DNA of 20,501 bases from Acetomicrobium sp. UBA3949 (GTDB lineage Bacteria > Synergistota > Synergistia > Synergistales > Acetomicrobiaceae). A model generated the notes under the pieces. That model did no database searches. It was not told the origin of the DNA and saw only the letters and a program-made list of their open reading frames with translations. Positions within the stretch are counted from its first letter, which is position 1. Each line of letters opens with the position of its first letter. The position numbers and the translations under genes are program-made. Below, in pieces: positions 6,749 through 13,551 of the stretch. Location: assembly GCA_002385485.1 (NCBI GenBank), contig DGDP01000072.1, positions 1,540 to 22,040 on the forward strand, read 5' to 3'.

Positions 6749-8038
6749 TTGACGAGTTACATAGCCATTTTGTTCGCTATTTTCATTATAATCGGCATGC
6801 CGATTGGCTTTGTCCTTGGCGTAACTGGTCTTTTGGGAATGCTGAAAACTGGGATTCCTTCAGCATTGTACCTAGTTCCTCAACGCTATTTCGCTGGTGT
6901 GGATATGTTTACTTTAATGGCAATGCCTTTTTTCATCCTTGCAGGTGAAATAATGAATAAATCGGGAATAACCTCCCGTTTGGTGAAGTTTAGCAACGTC
7001 TTAGTCGGCCATTTGAGAGGCGGTTTAGCCCATGCCAACATAGTCGCATCTATTTTCTTCGCCGGCATAACAGGAGCAGCAGTTAGTGATACCGCAGCCA
7101 TTGGGTCGATGTTGATCCCTGGAATGGTAAAGGAAGGTTATGATAAGGATTTTTCTGCTGCCGTTACAGCAGCTTCATCAATTATTGGGCCGACGATCCC
7201 ACCATCAAATATAATGGTAATATACGGAGCGTTTATGCAGGTCTCAATAGCAGGTCTTTTTTTGGCGGGTTTCATCCCTGGTCTGCTAATAGCTGCCGTA
7301 GAGATGATAGTCACCGCTAGAATAGCGAAAAAGCGAGGCTATCCGGTGGGGGAACGCAGGGCAACGATTGGTGAAATTTGGAAGGCCTTCAAGGAGGCGG
7401 CTGTTGCATTGGTAATGCCTGTTATAATTTTAGGAGGCATTTTGAGTGGTTTGTTTACTCCAACGGAAGCCGCTTCAGTAGCAGTTGCCTATGCCTTCAT
7501 AATTGGACATTTCGTTTACGGAAATATAACCTATAGGGATCTTTGGCCTCTATGCATGAAGATGGCACGAACGACGGGCGTGGTGTTTCTGGTAATAGCC
7601 ACGGCTACGATTTTAGGTTGGGTTCTTACAATGGAGCAAATTCCCGAAAAGGTTGCAACTTTAATGTTGAGTATCAGCACCAACAAATGGATAGTTATCT
7701 CAATGATCTTGTTGATCCTGTTGTTTATAGGCATGTTCATGGATATTACAGCTGCCTTGATCATCTTGGGGCCAATACTGCATCCTTTAGCGGTTAGTTT
7801 AGGTTTTGATCCTATTCACTTTGGAATCATCATGGTGCTATCTCTGAACATAGCTCTCATGACACCGCCCGTGGGAGCTTGCCTGTTCGTTGCCTGTGGT
7901 ATAAGCAAGATTACTCTGGAGCAACTTAGCAAAGAGATATTCCCCTATATAGTAGTCGTTTACATAGCCTTAGTTATCATTACTTTTATCCCTGGAATTA
8001 CCTTGTTCTTGCCCAGGCTGTTTGGTTTCGCGAACTAG
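6749..8038 (+). CDS. dctM: TRAP transporter large permease, DctM family
   Basis: The large subunit that carries out sodium-coupled transport, 429 residues with about twelve hydrophobic segments. Family motifs include MAMPFFILAGEIMNKSGIT near residue 58, GGLAHANIVASIFFAGITGA with AVSDTAAIGSMLIPGM near 90-125, and IGPTIPPSNIMVIYG near 145, echoed near the C-terminus by ALMTPPVGACLFVACG. Translation starts at TTG 6749, with AAAGGAAG about 8 nt upstream; no better start is in frame. The stop codon overlaps that of the converging 8035-8415 gene in a shared CTAG, with no terminator hairpin between them. Confidence 0.94.
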   Translation: MTSYIAILFAIFIIIGMPIGFVLGVTGLLGMLKTGIPSALYLVPQRYFAGVDMFTLMAMPFFILAGEIMNKSGITSRLVKFSNVLVGHLRGGLAHANIVASIFFAGITGAAVSDTAAIGSMLIPGMVKEGYDKDFSAAVTAASSIIGPTIPPSNIMVIYGAFMQVSIAGLFLAGFIPGLLIAAVEMIVTARIAKKRGYPVGERRATIGEIWKAFKEAAVALVMPVIILGGILSGLFTPTEAASVAVAYAFIIGHFVYGNITYRDLWPLCMKMARTTGVVFLVIATATILGWVLTMEQIPEKVATLMLSISTNKWIVISMILLILLFIGMFMDITAALIILGPILHPLAVSLGFDPIHFGIIMVLSLNIALMTPPVGACLFVACGISKITLEQLSKEIFPYIVVVYIALVIITFIPGITLFLPRLFGFAN

Positions 8039-8415
8039 CTCAAAGGTCCCTTTACAGCTGTATCCTTAAATAGGTCAAATAGGTCTTGGCAGGTATCGCG
8101 CAGTATTTTTTCGAGTTCATCCCACGCGGGGATGCCTCTGTATATGACTTTTCCGTCCAAAACCCAGGTGGGTTCAGTTGTTCTGACTTTGTATTTGATG
8201 AAATCGAAAAACCACAATAAACATCGCGGGTCGATGATATCTACCTCAAATGCATCGTTAAAATTAAAGCGCAGATTTCGCAGCAAAGCTCCTACCGACT
8301 CACGGTCGGCCCTTCGGGAGAAGGTTTGCATTTCCTCGTCCCGATACTGGTAAGATGTTCAGCATGTTGCCGTGTAGGGTTTTTCCATGAATATCTTTAT
8401 CTTGTGTTTCCCCAT
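8035..8415 (-). CDS. Probable selenocysteine-containing thioredoxin-fold protein (in-frame UGA)
   Basis: Reading from ATG 8415, with GGAGG 9 nt upstream, the frame gives MGKHKIKIFMEKPYTATC, then TGA at 8361-8359, then TSYQYRDEEM and an uninterrupted 107-residue remainder to TAG. The layout fits a thioredoxin or glutaredoxin fold: a first strand KIKIF, a Cys18-Sec19 redox site at its end, a helix, a second strand FEVDIID, then EPTW with a likely cis-Pro82, strand VLDGKVIYRG and a final helix IPAWDELEKIL. A redox residue is expected just where the UGA sits. A downstream ATG at 8331 would lose the first strand and the redox site and has a poor ribosome-binding site. It follows the LysR gene on the same strand by 72 nt. 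I do not recognise a named family. The alternative is a pseudogene with a nonsense mutation. Confidence 0.65.
8329..8357 (-). promoter_or_regulatory. Candidate bacterial SECIS hairpin
   Basis: Just after the UGA the transcript can fold as a bulged hairpin: CAT/ATG, TT/AA, CC/GG and TCG/CGA pairs around a GGA loop. The loop begins 17 nt after the UGA, close to the spacing in the E. coli fdhF element, whose loop also begins GG. The stem has several bulges, so this is suggestive only. Bacterial SECIS elements lie within the coding region downstream of UGA, which fits the position. Confidence 0.35.
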
Positions 8416-8420
8416 CTAAT

Positions 8421-8442
8421 TTTACCTCCACGTGGCGGTAAA
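8421..8442. promoter_or_regulatory. 22-bp dyad over the ribosome-binding site of the UGA gene
   Basis: Arms TTTACC and GGTAAA flank a central CCACGTGG, with a single mismatched pair between, so 20 of 22 bases are symmetric. In the minus-strand transcript the 3' arm includes the GGAGG ribosome-binding site, so folding would hide it. It could instead be an operator for a dimeric repressor. Confidence 0.5.
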
Positions 8443-8470
8443 GGGTTGTAATAACCGTGTTTACGACATA

Positions 8471-8476
8471 ATTATA
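8471..8476 (-). promoter_or_regulatory. Possible -10 element for the UGA gene
   Basis: On the minus strand a perfect TATAAT lies between the LysR stop and the UGA gene, 55 nt upstream of its ATG. No good -35 is seen; that position would fall inside the LysR coding end. The gene may therefore have its own promoter as well as readthrough from the LysR gene. Confidence 0.3.
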
Positions 8477-8487
8477 ACAATTTTTAA

Positions 8488-9381
8488 TTAGGGCAGATAT
8501 CCCTTCAAGATTTTTTGAAAGGCCCAGGAGGGATAGCTCGGTTCTTCTTCTTTGTGGGTTAGCATGAGGAAATTAAAGCTCAATTCATCGATTCCCGAAA
8601 GGGGAAGCTCGATAAGGCTTCCCTGGCTGATGTCTTCCCGGACCGCGAGCTTGCTCGTCAGTGCCACTCCCACACGATGTCTTACCGCTTCCTTCAGAAG
8701 ATCGATGTTACCGACGTCAATGACGGTATCGATATGTATGTGATGTCGTTTCAAAAAGGCGAGGGCTATCTCGTTAATGCTTGAGGGCGTAGATGCGAAT
8801 ACAAGGGGCTCCCCCGATAATTGTGATGGCTTTATTTTTTCCTCTTCTCGCCACGGATGTCCTGGCCAGGCTATTAAGGCCATGCGATCTTCGTATATTT
8901 TAGTAATTCTTAAGTGAGGAGAAAAGACGGCAGCTCCATCGGGCATGAAGCCAATGTCAACTTTTTTGGATTCGACGGCGGATTTTATCTCGCTAGCATC
9001 GAGAGTGTAGAGGGACAGGTCTATTTTTGGATAGCTTTTATGAAATTCCAAGAGAGGATTCATTAGAAGATACTGTGCCAAATGATGGGTGCTGGCTATG
9101 TTTAATTTCCCCACCTCCAGGCTTTTGCTGGCCTTCAGCTTTTCTGCTATATGCTCTGCATTTTCAACGATCTCCTTGGCGCTATCCCGGAAAATCTTGC
9201 CCTCCGCTGTAATACAAAGACGCCTGCCCCTTTTTTCGAAAAGTTTAATATCGAATTCTTCCTCCAGAGCCTTTATTTGCTGGCTTACGGCCGACTGAGT
9301 GATGAAAAGTTTGAAGGCAGCCTGCGTTATGGACATTTCCTCGCAAACGGCGAGAAAGGTCTTTAGCTGTTGTAGGGTCAT
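8488..9381 (-). CDS. LysR-family transcriptional regulator
   Basis: A 297-residue LTTR. The N-terminal winged helix-turn-helix reads MTLQQLKTFLAVCEEMSITQ, with AAFKLFITQSAVSQQIKALE as recognition region and LFEKRGRRLCITAEGK as wing. A linker helix and a periplasmic-binding-like effector domain follow (from about residue 85, KLNIASTHHLAQYLL). ATG at 9381 gives the standard family N-terminus and has GGGAG 11 nt upstream; ATG at 9405 lacks a ribosome-binding site. It is divergent from the 9517 operon, the usual arrangement in which an LTTR regulates the neighbour and itself. The effector is probably a pathway substrate or intermediate, but this is not determined by the sequence. Confidence 0.93.
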   Translation of the reverse strand: MTLQQLKTFLAVCEEMSITQAAFKLFITQSAVSQQIKALEEEFDIKLFEKRGRRLCITAEGKIFRDSAKEIVENAEHIAEKLKASKSLEVGKLNIASTHHLAQYLLMNPLLEFHKSYPKIDLSLYTLDASEIKSAVESKKVDIGFMPDGAAVFSPHLRITKIYEDRMALIAWPGHPWREEEKIKPSQLSGEPLVFASTPSSINEIALAFLKRHHIHIDTVIDVGNIDLLKEAVRHRVGVALTSKLAVREDISQGSLIELPLSGIDELSFNFLMLTHKEEEPSYPSWAFQKILKGYLP

Positions 9382-9420
9382 CTCATCGATCTCTCCCTTT
9401 ATCATTTGTATAAGACATGC

Positions 9421-9453
9421 CTAAAGTATATCAAAAATATTTATTAATTGTAA
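9421..9453 (+). promoter_or_regulatory. Putative LysR operator, catabolic operon copy
   Basis: CTAAAGTATATCAAAAATA (9421-9439) matches the TRAP copy at 4781-4799 base for base, with TTGTAA (9448-9453) at the same 27-nt offset. It spans about -61 to -43 relative to the predicted start for the operon, and also lies upstream of the LysR gene. This is the position expected for an LTTR site controlling both directions. Confidence 0.6.
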
Positions 9454-9475
9454 CTTATAGAATATCAGTTATAAT
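9448..9475 (+). promoter_or_regulatory. Promoter of the catabolic operon
   Basis: TTGTAA (9448-9453), a 16-nt spacer, then a perfect TATAAT (9470-9475). The predicted transcript starts near 9482, about 35 nt before the first start codon. The imperfect -35 overlaps the conserved operator block, consistent with activator contact. Confidence 0.55.
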
Positions 9476-9516
9476 AAAGATCAACAAATGATTCCCATAA
9501 TGGCGAGGTTAGTGCA

Positions 9517-10731
9517 TTGGTGCAGGAAACCGTTCAAGCGATTGCGGGACAGGTCTCATCTCAAACTATAACGGAGTTATGTTCCAAGTTGGTATCCATC
9601 CCCAGTACGTCAGGCAGGGAGGAAAGGATCGCCTATTATATCCACGACCTCATGCTGTCGCTTGGTTACGATGAGGTAATTATGGACGAGATGGGAAACG
9701 TCGTCGGAAAGATTGCGTTTAATCCCGGAGGAAGGCGCCTTCTCTTCGAGGCGCAAATGGATCACGTCGGCGTTAGCGATGCCATTGAATGGTCCTTTTA
9801 CCCCTACGGGGGGACGGTCATCGACGGCCATATCTGCGGAAGGGGATCGGTTGACGCAAAGGGCAGCTTAGCTGCGATGATAATCGCCGGCAGTGAACTT
9901 AAAAAGTGCTCCGATTTTCTTTATGGCGAACTTGCCGTCGCTTGCGTGGTCAACCAAGAGGTTGCCGAAGGTGTAGCTTCGTCTAAAGTATACGAGATCT
10001 TCGAGCCCGACGGCGTTGTGATCGGAGAAGCGTCTAATTTAAACATCAAAAGGGGCCAAAGAGGAAGGGCGGAGATTGTCATCGAAGCCCAGGGAAAAAG
10101 CGCTCACACCTCTTTTCCTCTTTCAGGTGTCAATGCAGCCGAAAAGATGGTCTTTCTCCTCACGTTTATAAAGCAGCATTTCCTGCCGCCCCGCCACTAC
10201 TTACTTGGAGACGGGATCATGGTCCTGACCGATTTGTCCACCGCCCCATCCATGGGAACGAGCGTTTTGCCCGACAACTGCGTGGCCACATTCGACAGGA
10301 GGCTTTTGGCTGGCGAGGCGGAAAGCAGGGTAGTGGAAGAAGTGGCACGCCTGATATCTTTGGCACGTGATATAGACCCGGATATCCAGGCTGACGTAAA
10401 GGTGGCTGAGGATTATGTGCAGTGTTTTACGGGAAAGAGGATCAAGGTGAAGCATTTCGCCCCGGGTTGGTTTTTCGGAGAAAACGAAGAATTGATCGAA
10501 AGGGCCTTGAGAGGGTTGCACTGCTTGGATATGGAGCCTTCCCTTTCCGAATCCGGGTTTGGGACTAATGGCTGCTTTTACGGCGGGATTAAAGGCATCC
10601 CCACGATTAGCTTCGGTCCATCCAAGGAACAGCTAGCTCATACAAAAGATGAAAGAGTGAACATCAAGCAGCTTGTCAAAGCCACTCAGGGATATACGGC
10701 TATAGCCGCGTCCTATCTCGATGCTTCGTAG
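9517..10731 (+). CDS. M20-family hydrolase A, YgeY-like, with altered metal ligands
   Basis: A 404-residue member of the M20/ArgE-DapE-like metallohydrolase family, closest in look to YgeY and paralogous to the gene at 13552 (both carry RGQRGR and a dimer-domain His197). Such enzymes cleave amide or carbamoyl bonds of amino-acid derivatives. Against the family pattern the HxD motif reads QMD (Gln80, Asp82), and the catalytic Glu-Glu pair reads Glu148-Val149. Asp113, Glu171 and C-terminal His375 remain. One ligand of each metal is therefore replaced. It may use a different metal arrangement, act on a special substrate, or be a partner subunit. Start is TTG 9517, 8 nt after GAGG; GTG 9520 is an alternative. 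First gene of the operon. Confidence 0.85.
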   Translation: MVQETVQAIAGQVSSQTITELCSKLVSIPSTSGREERIAYYIHDLMLSLGYDEVIMDEMGNVVGKIAFNPGGRRLLFEAQMDHVGVSDAIEWSFYPYGGTVIDGHICGRGSVDAKGSLAAMIIAGSELKKCSDFLYGELAVACVVNQEVAEGVASSKVYEIFEPDGVVIGEASNLNIKRGQRGRAEIVIEAQGKSAHTSFPLSGVNAAEKMVFLLTFIKQHFLPPRHYLLGDGIMVLTDLSTAPSMGTSVLPDNCVATFDRRLLAGEAESRVVEEVARLISLARDIDPDIQADVKVAEDYVQCFTGKRIKVKHFAPGWFFGENEELIERALRGLHCLDMEPSLSESGFGTNGCFYGGIKGIPTISFGPSKEQLAHTKDERVNIKQLVKATQGYTAIAASYLDAS

Positions 10732-10771
10732 TTTTTACAATTTAAAGATAAAAGATTAGGAGGTAATGATC

Positions 10772-12013
10772 GTGGCTTCAGCGGATAAACTAAAGTGCGT
10801 GCTCTGCGGAAGGGAATTCGACCCAAAAAGCGACGTCTTTACCTGTCCGGATTGTGGGCCCGACGGGACATTGGACGTATTGTACGATTACGATGATGTG
10901 AGGCAGAAATTTACGCCCGAGGCTTTAGCCGGAAATAAAGAAAGAAGCATCTCTCGCTACATTGAGCTTCTCCCCATAAATGACCCGACCTTTTTCCCAA
11001 ACCTGAAAGTCGGCTCTTCGCCTCTTTACGAAAGCACCTATTGGGCAAAAAAACTGAAAGTTAATCAGGTTTTGATAAAAGACGACGGAAGAAACCCAAC
11101 TGCTTCCTTTAAGGACAGGGCAAGCTTTATAGGCGTGGCAAAGGCTAAAGAAAAGGGCGCTATGTCCATAGCGTGCGCCTCTACCGGTAACGCAGCAAGC
11201 TCTCTGGCCGGATGTGCTGCCGTCGCAGGGCTTGATTGCTACATATTCGTGCCCGAAAAGGCCCCAGTAAACAAGGTGACCCAACTTTTGATCTACGGGG
11301 CCAAGGTATTTTTGGTAAAAGGCACCTACGAGGATGCCTTTAAGCTCGCCGTGAAGGCCATAGATGCTTACGGCTGGTACAACAGAAACAGCGCCATCAA
11401 TCCCTATCTAGTGGAGGGCAAAAAGACCTGCGGGCTTGAGCTGGCCGAGGAGCTGTCCTTCGACCTGCCCGACAAGGTGTTCGTCTCGGTAGGCGACGGC
11501 TGCATAATAAGCAGCTTTTACAAGGCCTTTTACGACCTAAAACAAATCGGATTGATAAGCCAAATCCCTCAACTGATAGGTGTTCAGGCAGAAGGCGCTT
11601 GCCCCATATATAAAGCCTTTAAAGAGGGCAAAGACGTCATCGAAAAGAAACCTACCAACACGTTGGCCGACAGCATAGCCGTGGGCGAACCGCGAAACTG
11701 GGCCAAGGCGCTTAGGGCCGTCAGAAACTCCGGTGGCGATATGGTCGCCGTATCGGACAACGAGATACTTGAGGCCATGAGGTTGTTGGCCCGTACTAGC
11801 GGGGTGTTTGGCGAGCCCGCAGGCGTTACGGGCTTTGCGGGGTTGCTTAAATACGCCCAAAAAGGCAAACTGGGCAGCCATGAGCGTGTGGCTGTGATAG
11901 TTACCGGAAACGGCCTGAAGGACTCCGAAAGCGCAAAAAGGGCTGCCGGTAGCCCATATGCAGTTGAACCAACCCTTGAAGCGGTAAGCAGGATTATCGG
12001 ATCTGCAAATTAA
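10772..12013 (+). CDS. Threonine-synthase-like PLP enzyme with N-terminal zinc ribbon
   Basis: A fold-type-II PLP enzyme of 413 residues resembling bacterial threonine synthase. The N-terminus has a CxxC...CxxC zinc-ribbon (CVLCG and CPDCG, residues 9-29). The PLP lysine is Lys114 in NPTASFKDRAS, and ASTGNAASSLAG is the substrate-binding loop. AGGAGG at 10758-10763 is 8 nt from GTG 10772 but only 2 nt from ATG 10766, so GTG is preferred. Threonine synthase acts on O-phosphohomoserine. Placement among degradative genes, away from other threonine genes, makes a beta- or gamma-elimination/replacement role on a pathway amino acid an alternative. Family is sure; substrate is open. Confidence 0.88.
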   Translation: MASADKLKCVLCGREFDPKSDVFTCPDCGPDGTLDVLYDYDDVRQKFTPEALAGNKERSISRYIELLPINDPTFFPNLKVGSSPLYESTYWAKKLKVNQVLIKDDGRNPTASFKDRASFIGVAKAKEKGAMSIACASTGNAASSLAGCAAVAGLDCYIFVPEKAPVNKVTQLLIYGAKVFLVKGTYEDAFKLAVKAIDAYGWYNRNSAINPYLVEGKKTCGLELAEELSFDLPDKVFVSVGDGCIISSFYKAFYDLKQIGLISQIPQLIGVQAEGACPIYKAFKEGKDVIEKKPTNTLADSIAVGEPRNWAKALRAVRNSGGDMVAVSDNEILEAMRLLARTSGVFGEPAGVTGFAGLLKYAQKGKLGSHERVAVIVTGNGLKDSESAKRAAGSPYAVEPTLEAVSRIIGSAN

Positions 12014-12041
12014 AATATACAAACAGAAGGAGAGAGCGAAA

Positions 12042-13517
12042 TTGATAGACCTTACCGTCAACGAAGAGATACTGAAAAAGGCAGTCGAAAGGGCGAAAGA
12101 GAGGGGCATCATCCTTCCGACCTTTGAACAGATGAAAGACCCGGCCAAGATCCCGCAGGCTATTAAGGAAAAGCTTAAGGGTGTAGGCCTTTGGGATGTA
12201 AATTCGCTTAACTTGTTTCGCATAACCTGGAAGAATGAGCCCAAGGAGAAGGGCGGGACATTTGGCAAGGTCAACTACTTCGTGATGCCGCCTGAGATAA
12301 CCGGGGTAAAGGCCAAGATAGTTGCCTTGGTTGGCAAGTGGTTTCCTACAGGTGCTCATAAAGTTGGCGCGACTTACGGTTGCCTCGTTCCGCGCCTGGT
12401 CACCGGACAGTTTGACCCGACCTCGCAAAAGGCCGTATGGCCATCTACCGGAAATTATTGCAGGGGCGGAGCCTACAATGCCCAGCTTCTGGGGTGCGAC
12501 TCCATCGCTATACTTCCCGAGGGCATGAGCAGGGAAAGGTTTGAATGGCTTAAAAGCGTTGCAGGCGAGATCATAACCACGCCCGGAGGCGAAAGCAATG
12601 TCAAGGAGATCTTCGACAAGACCTGGGAATTAAAGCGCACCAGGGAGGACGTAGTCGTATTTAACCAGTTCGAGGAGTTTGGAAACCACCTGTGGCACTA
12701 CGAGGTCACAGGACATGCCATGGAAGAAGTAGTTAACGAACTGGCAGCTTCCGGAGAGAGGTACTTTGGTGTCGTGCTCACATCCGGCTCGGCCGGGACG
12801 CTGGGTTGCGGCGACTATATGAAGACCCTTTATCCGGACAGCAAGATCGCCGTTGGCGAGGCAATGCAGTGCCCGACGCTCCTTTATAACGGCTTCGGCG
12901 ACCACAGGATCGAAGGCATCGGCGACAAACACGTCCCCTGGATCCATAACGTTAAAAATACCGACATGGTCATCGACATCGACGATGAATCCTGCCTGCG
13001 CCTGCTTAGGCTTTTCAACGAGGAGGCAGGAAGAAATTACTTGAAGGCAATCGGCGTTCCCGCTCAAGTCATCGATAACTTGGCACTTCTTGGTATATCC
13101 GGCATCGCAAATGTAATAGGCGCAATCAAGATGGCAAAGTACTACGGATTGACGGAACATGACATGGTTTTCACTGTCTTTACTGATTCTGCCGACATGT
13201 ACCTCTCGAGGATCCGAGAGATGAGCGACCGCGAAGGTCCTTATGACGAGCGCATGGCGGAGAAGGATCACTACGTTCACATGCTGTCTCAGACCTCCGA
13301 TTGGATGCTTGAGCTTTCCTACTATGACAGGTTCCGCATCCATAACCTCAAGTACTACACATGGGTGGAGCAACAGGGCAAATCGGTCGACGAACTCAAC
13401 GCCCAGTGGTTCGATTACGACAACTACTGGGGCGGCATACACAATATGGCTCCAAAGATCGACGATCTCATAAGAAAGTTTAACGAGAGAACAGGACTTT
13501 TAAGGGATTTGGAATAG
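12042..13517 (+). CDS. TrpB-like fold-type-II PLP enzyme of unknown substrate
   Basis: A 491-residue PLP-dependent enzyme related in fold to the tryptophan synthase beta chain and cysteine synthase. Visible parts are PTGAHKVGATYG with PLP-Lys107 (compare TGSHKIN in TrpB), WPSTGNYCRGGAYN around residues 133-146 as substrate loop, and TSGSAGTLGCGDY around residue 250 as phosphate-binding loop. The C-terminal 100 residues are rich in Tyr, Trp and His (YYDRFRIHNLKYYTW and WFDYDNYWGGIHNM), unlike TrpB. Start is TTG 12042 after AAGGAGAG; no ATG fits better. It lies 28 nt after the threonine-synthase-like gene. Its place in the operon is where E. coli has ygeX, so ammonia-lyase-type elimination of a diamino or ureido acid is a hypothesis, not an assignment. 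Confidence 0.8.
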   Translation: MIDLTVNEEILKKAVERAKERGIILPTFEQMKDPAKIPQAIKEKLKGVGLWDVNSLNLFRITWKNEPKEKGGTFGKVNYFVMPPEITGVKAKIVALVGKWFPTGAHKVGATYGCLVPRLVTGQFDPTSQKAVWPSTGNYCRGGAYNAQLLGCDSIAILPEGMSRERFEWLKSVAGEIITTPGGESNVKEIFDKTWELKRTREDVVVFNQFEEFGNHLWHYEVTGHAMEEVVNELAASGERYFGVVLTSGSAGTLGCGDYMKTLYPDSKIAVGEAMQCPTLLYNGFGDHRIEGIGDKHVPWIHNVKNTDMVIDIDDESCLRLLRLFNEEAGRNYLKAIGVPAQVIDNLALLGISGIANVIGAIKMAKYYGLTEHDMVFTVFTDSADMYLSRIREMSDREGPYDERMAEKDHYVHMLSQTSDWMLELSYYDRFRIHNLKYYTWVEQQGKSVDELNAQWFDYDNYWGGIHNMAPKIDDLIRKFNERTGLLRDLE

Positions 13518-13551
13518 CAGATTAAAACAGGCGCGTTAGGGGGGGATCTAC

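Larger units (their letters stand above)
9401..9492. promoter_or_regulatory. Inverted repeat flanking the LysR/operon promoter
   Basis: ATCATTTGT (9401-9409) and ACAAATGAT (9484-9492) form a 9-bp inverted repeat 74 nt apart, bracketing the 19-bp box and the operon promoter. The second arm, as AACAAATGAT (9483-9492), recurs upstream of dctP at 4921-4930. The arms may be secondary operator sites for looping or auto-control; short length keeps confidence low. Confidence 0.35.

Noticed and set aside
8035..8331. A 98-residue protein starting at ATG 8331 as the real gene
   Set aside because: It would lack the first strand and the redox site of the fold and has a poorly spaced ribosome-binding site. 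The frame continues upstream through UGA to an ATG with a proper GGAGG.
11537..12274. 245-residue minus-strand frame across the junction of the two PLP genes
   Set aside because: It overlaps both well-supported plus-strand genes and shows no domain features; shadow frame.
12630..13442. 270-residue minus-strand frame opposite the TrpB-like gene
   Set aside because: It is antisense to a well-supported PLP enzyme and arises from GC-rich third positions; no ribosome-binding site or domain.
10772..13517. Naming either PLP gene ygeX (diaminopropionate ammonia-lyase)
   Set aside because: One has the threonine-synthase layout with a zinc ribbon, the other a TrpB-like core of 491 residues; neither shows the pattern I would need to call YgeX.
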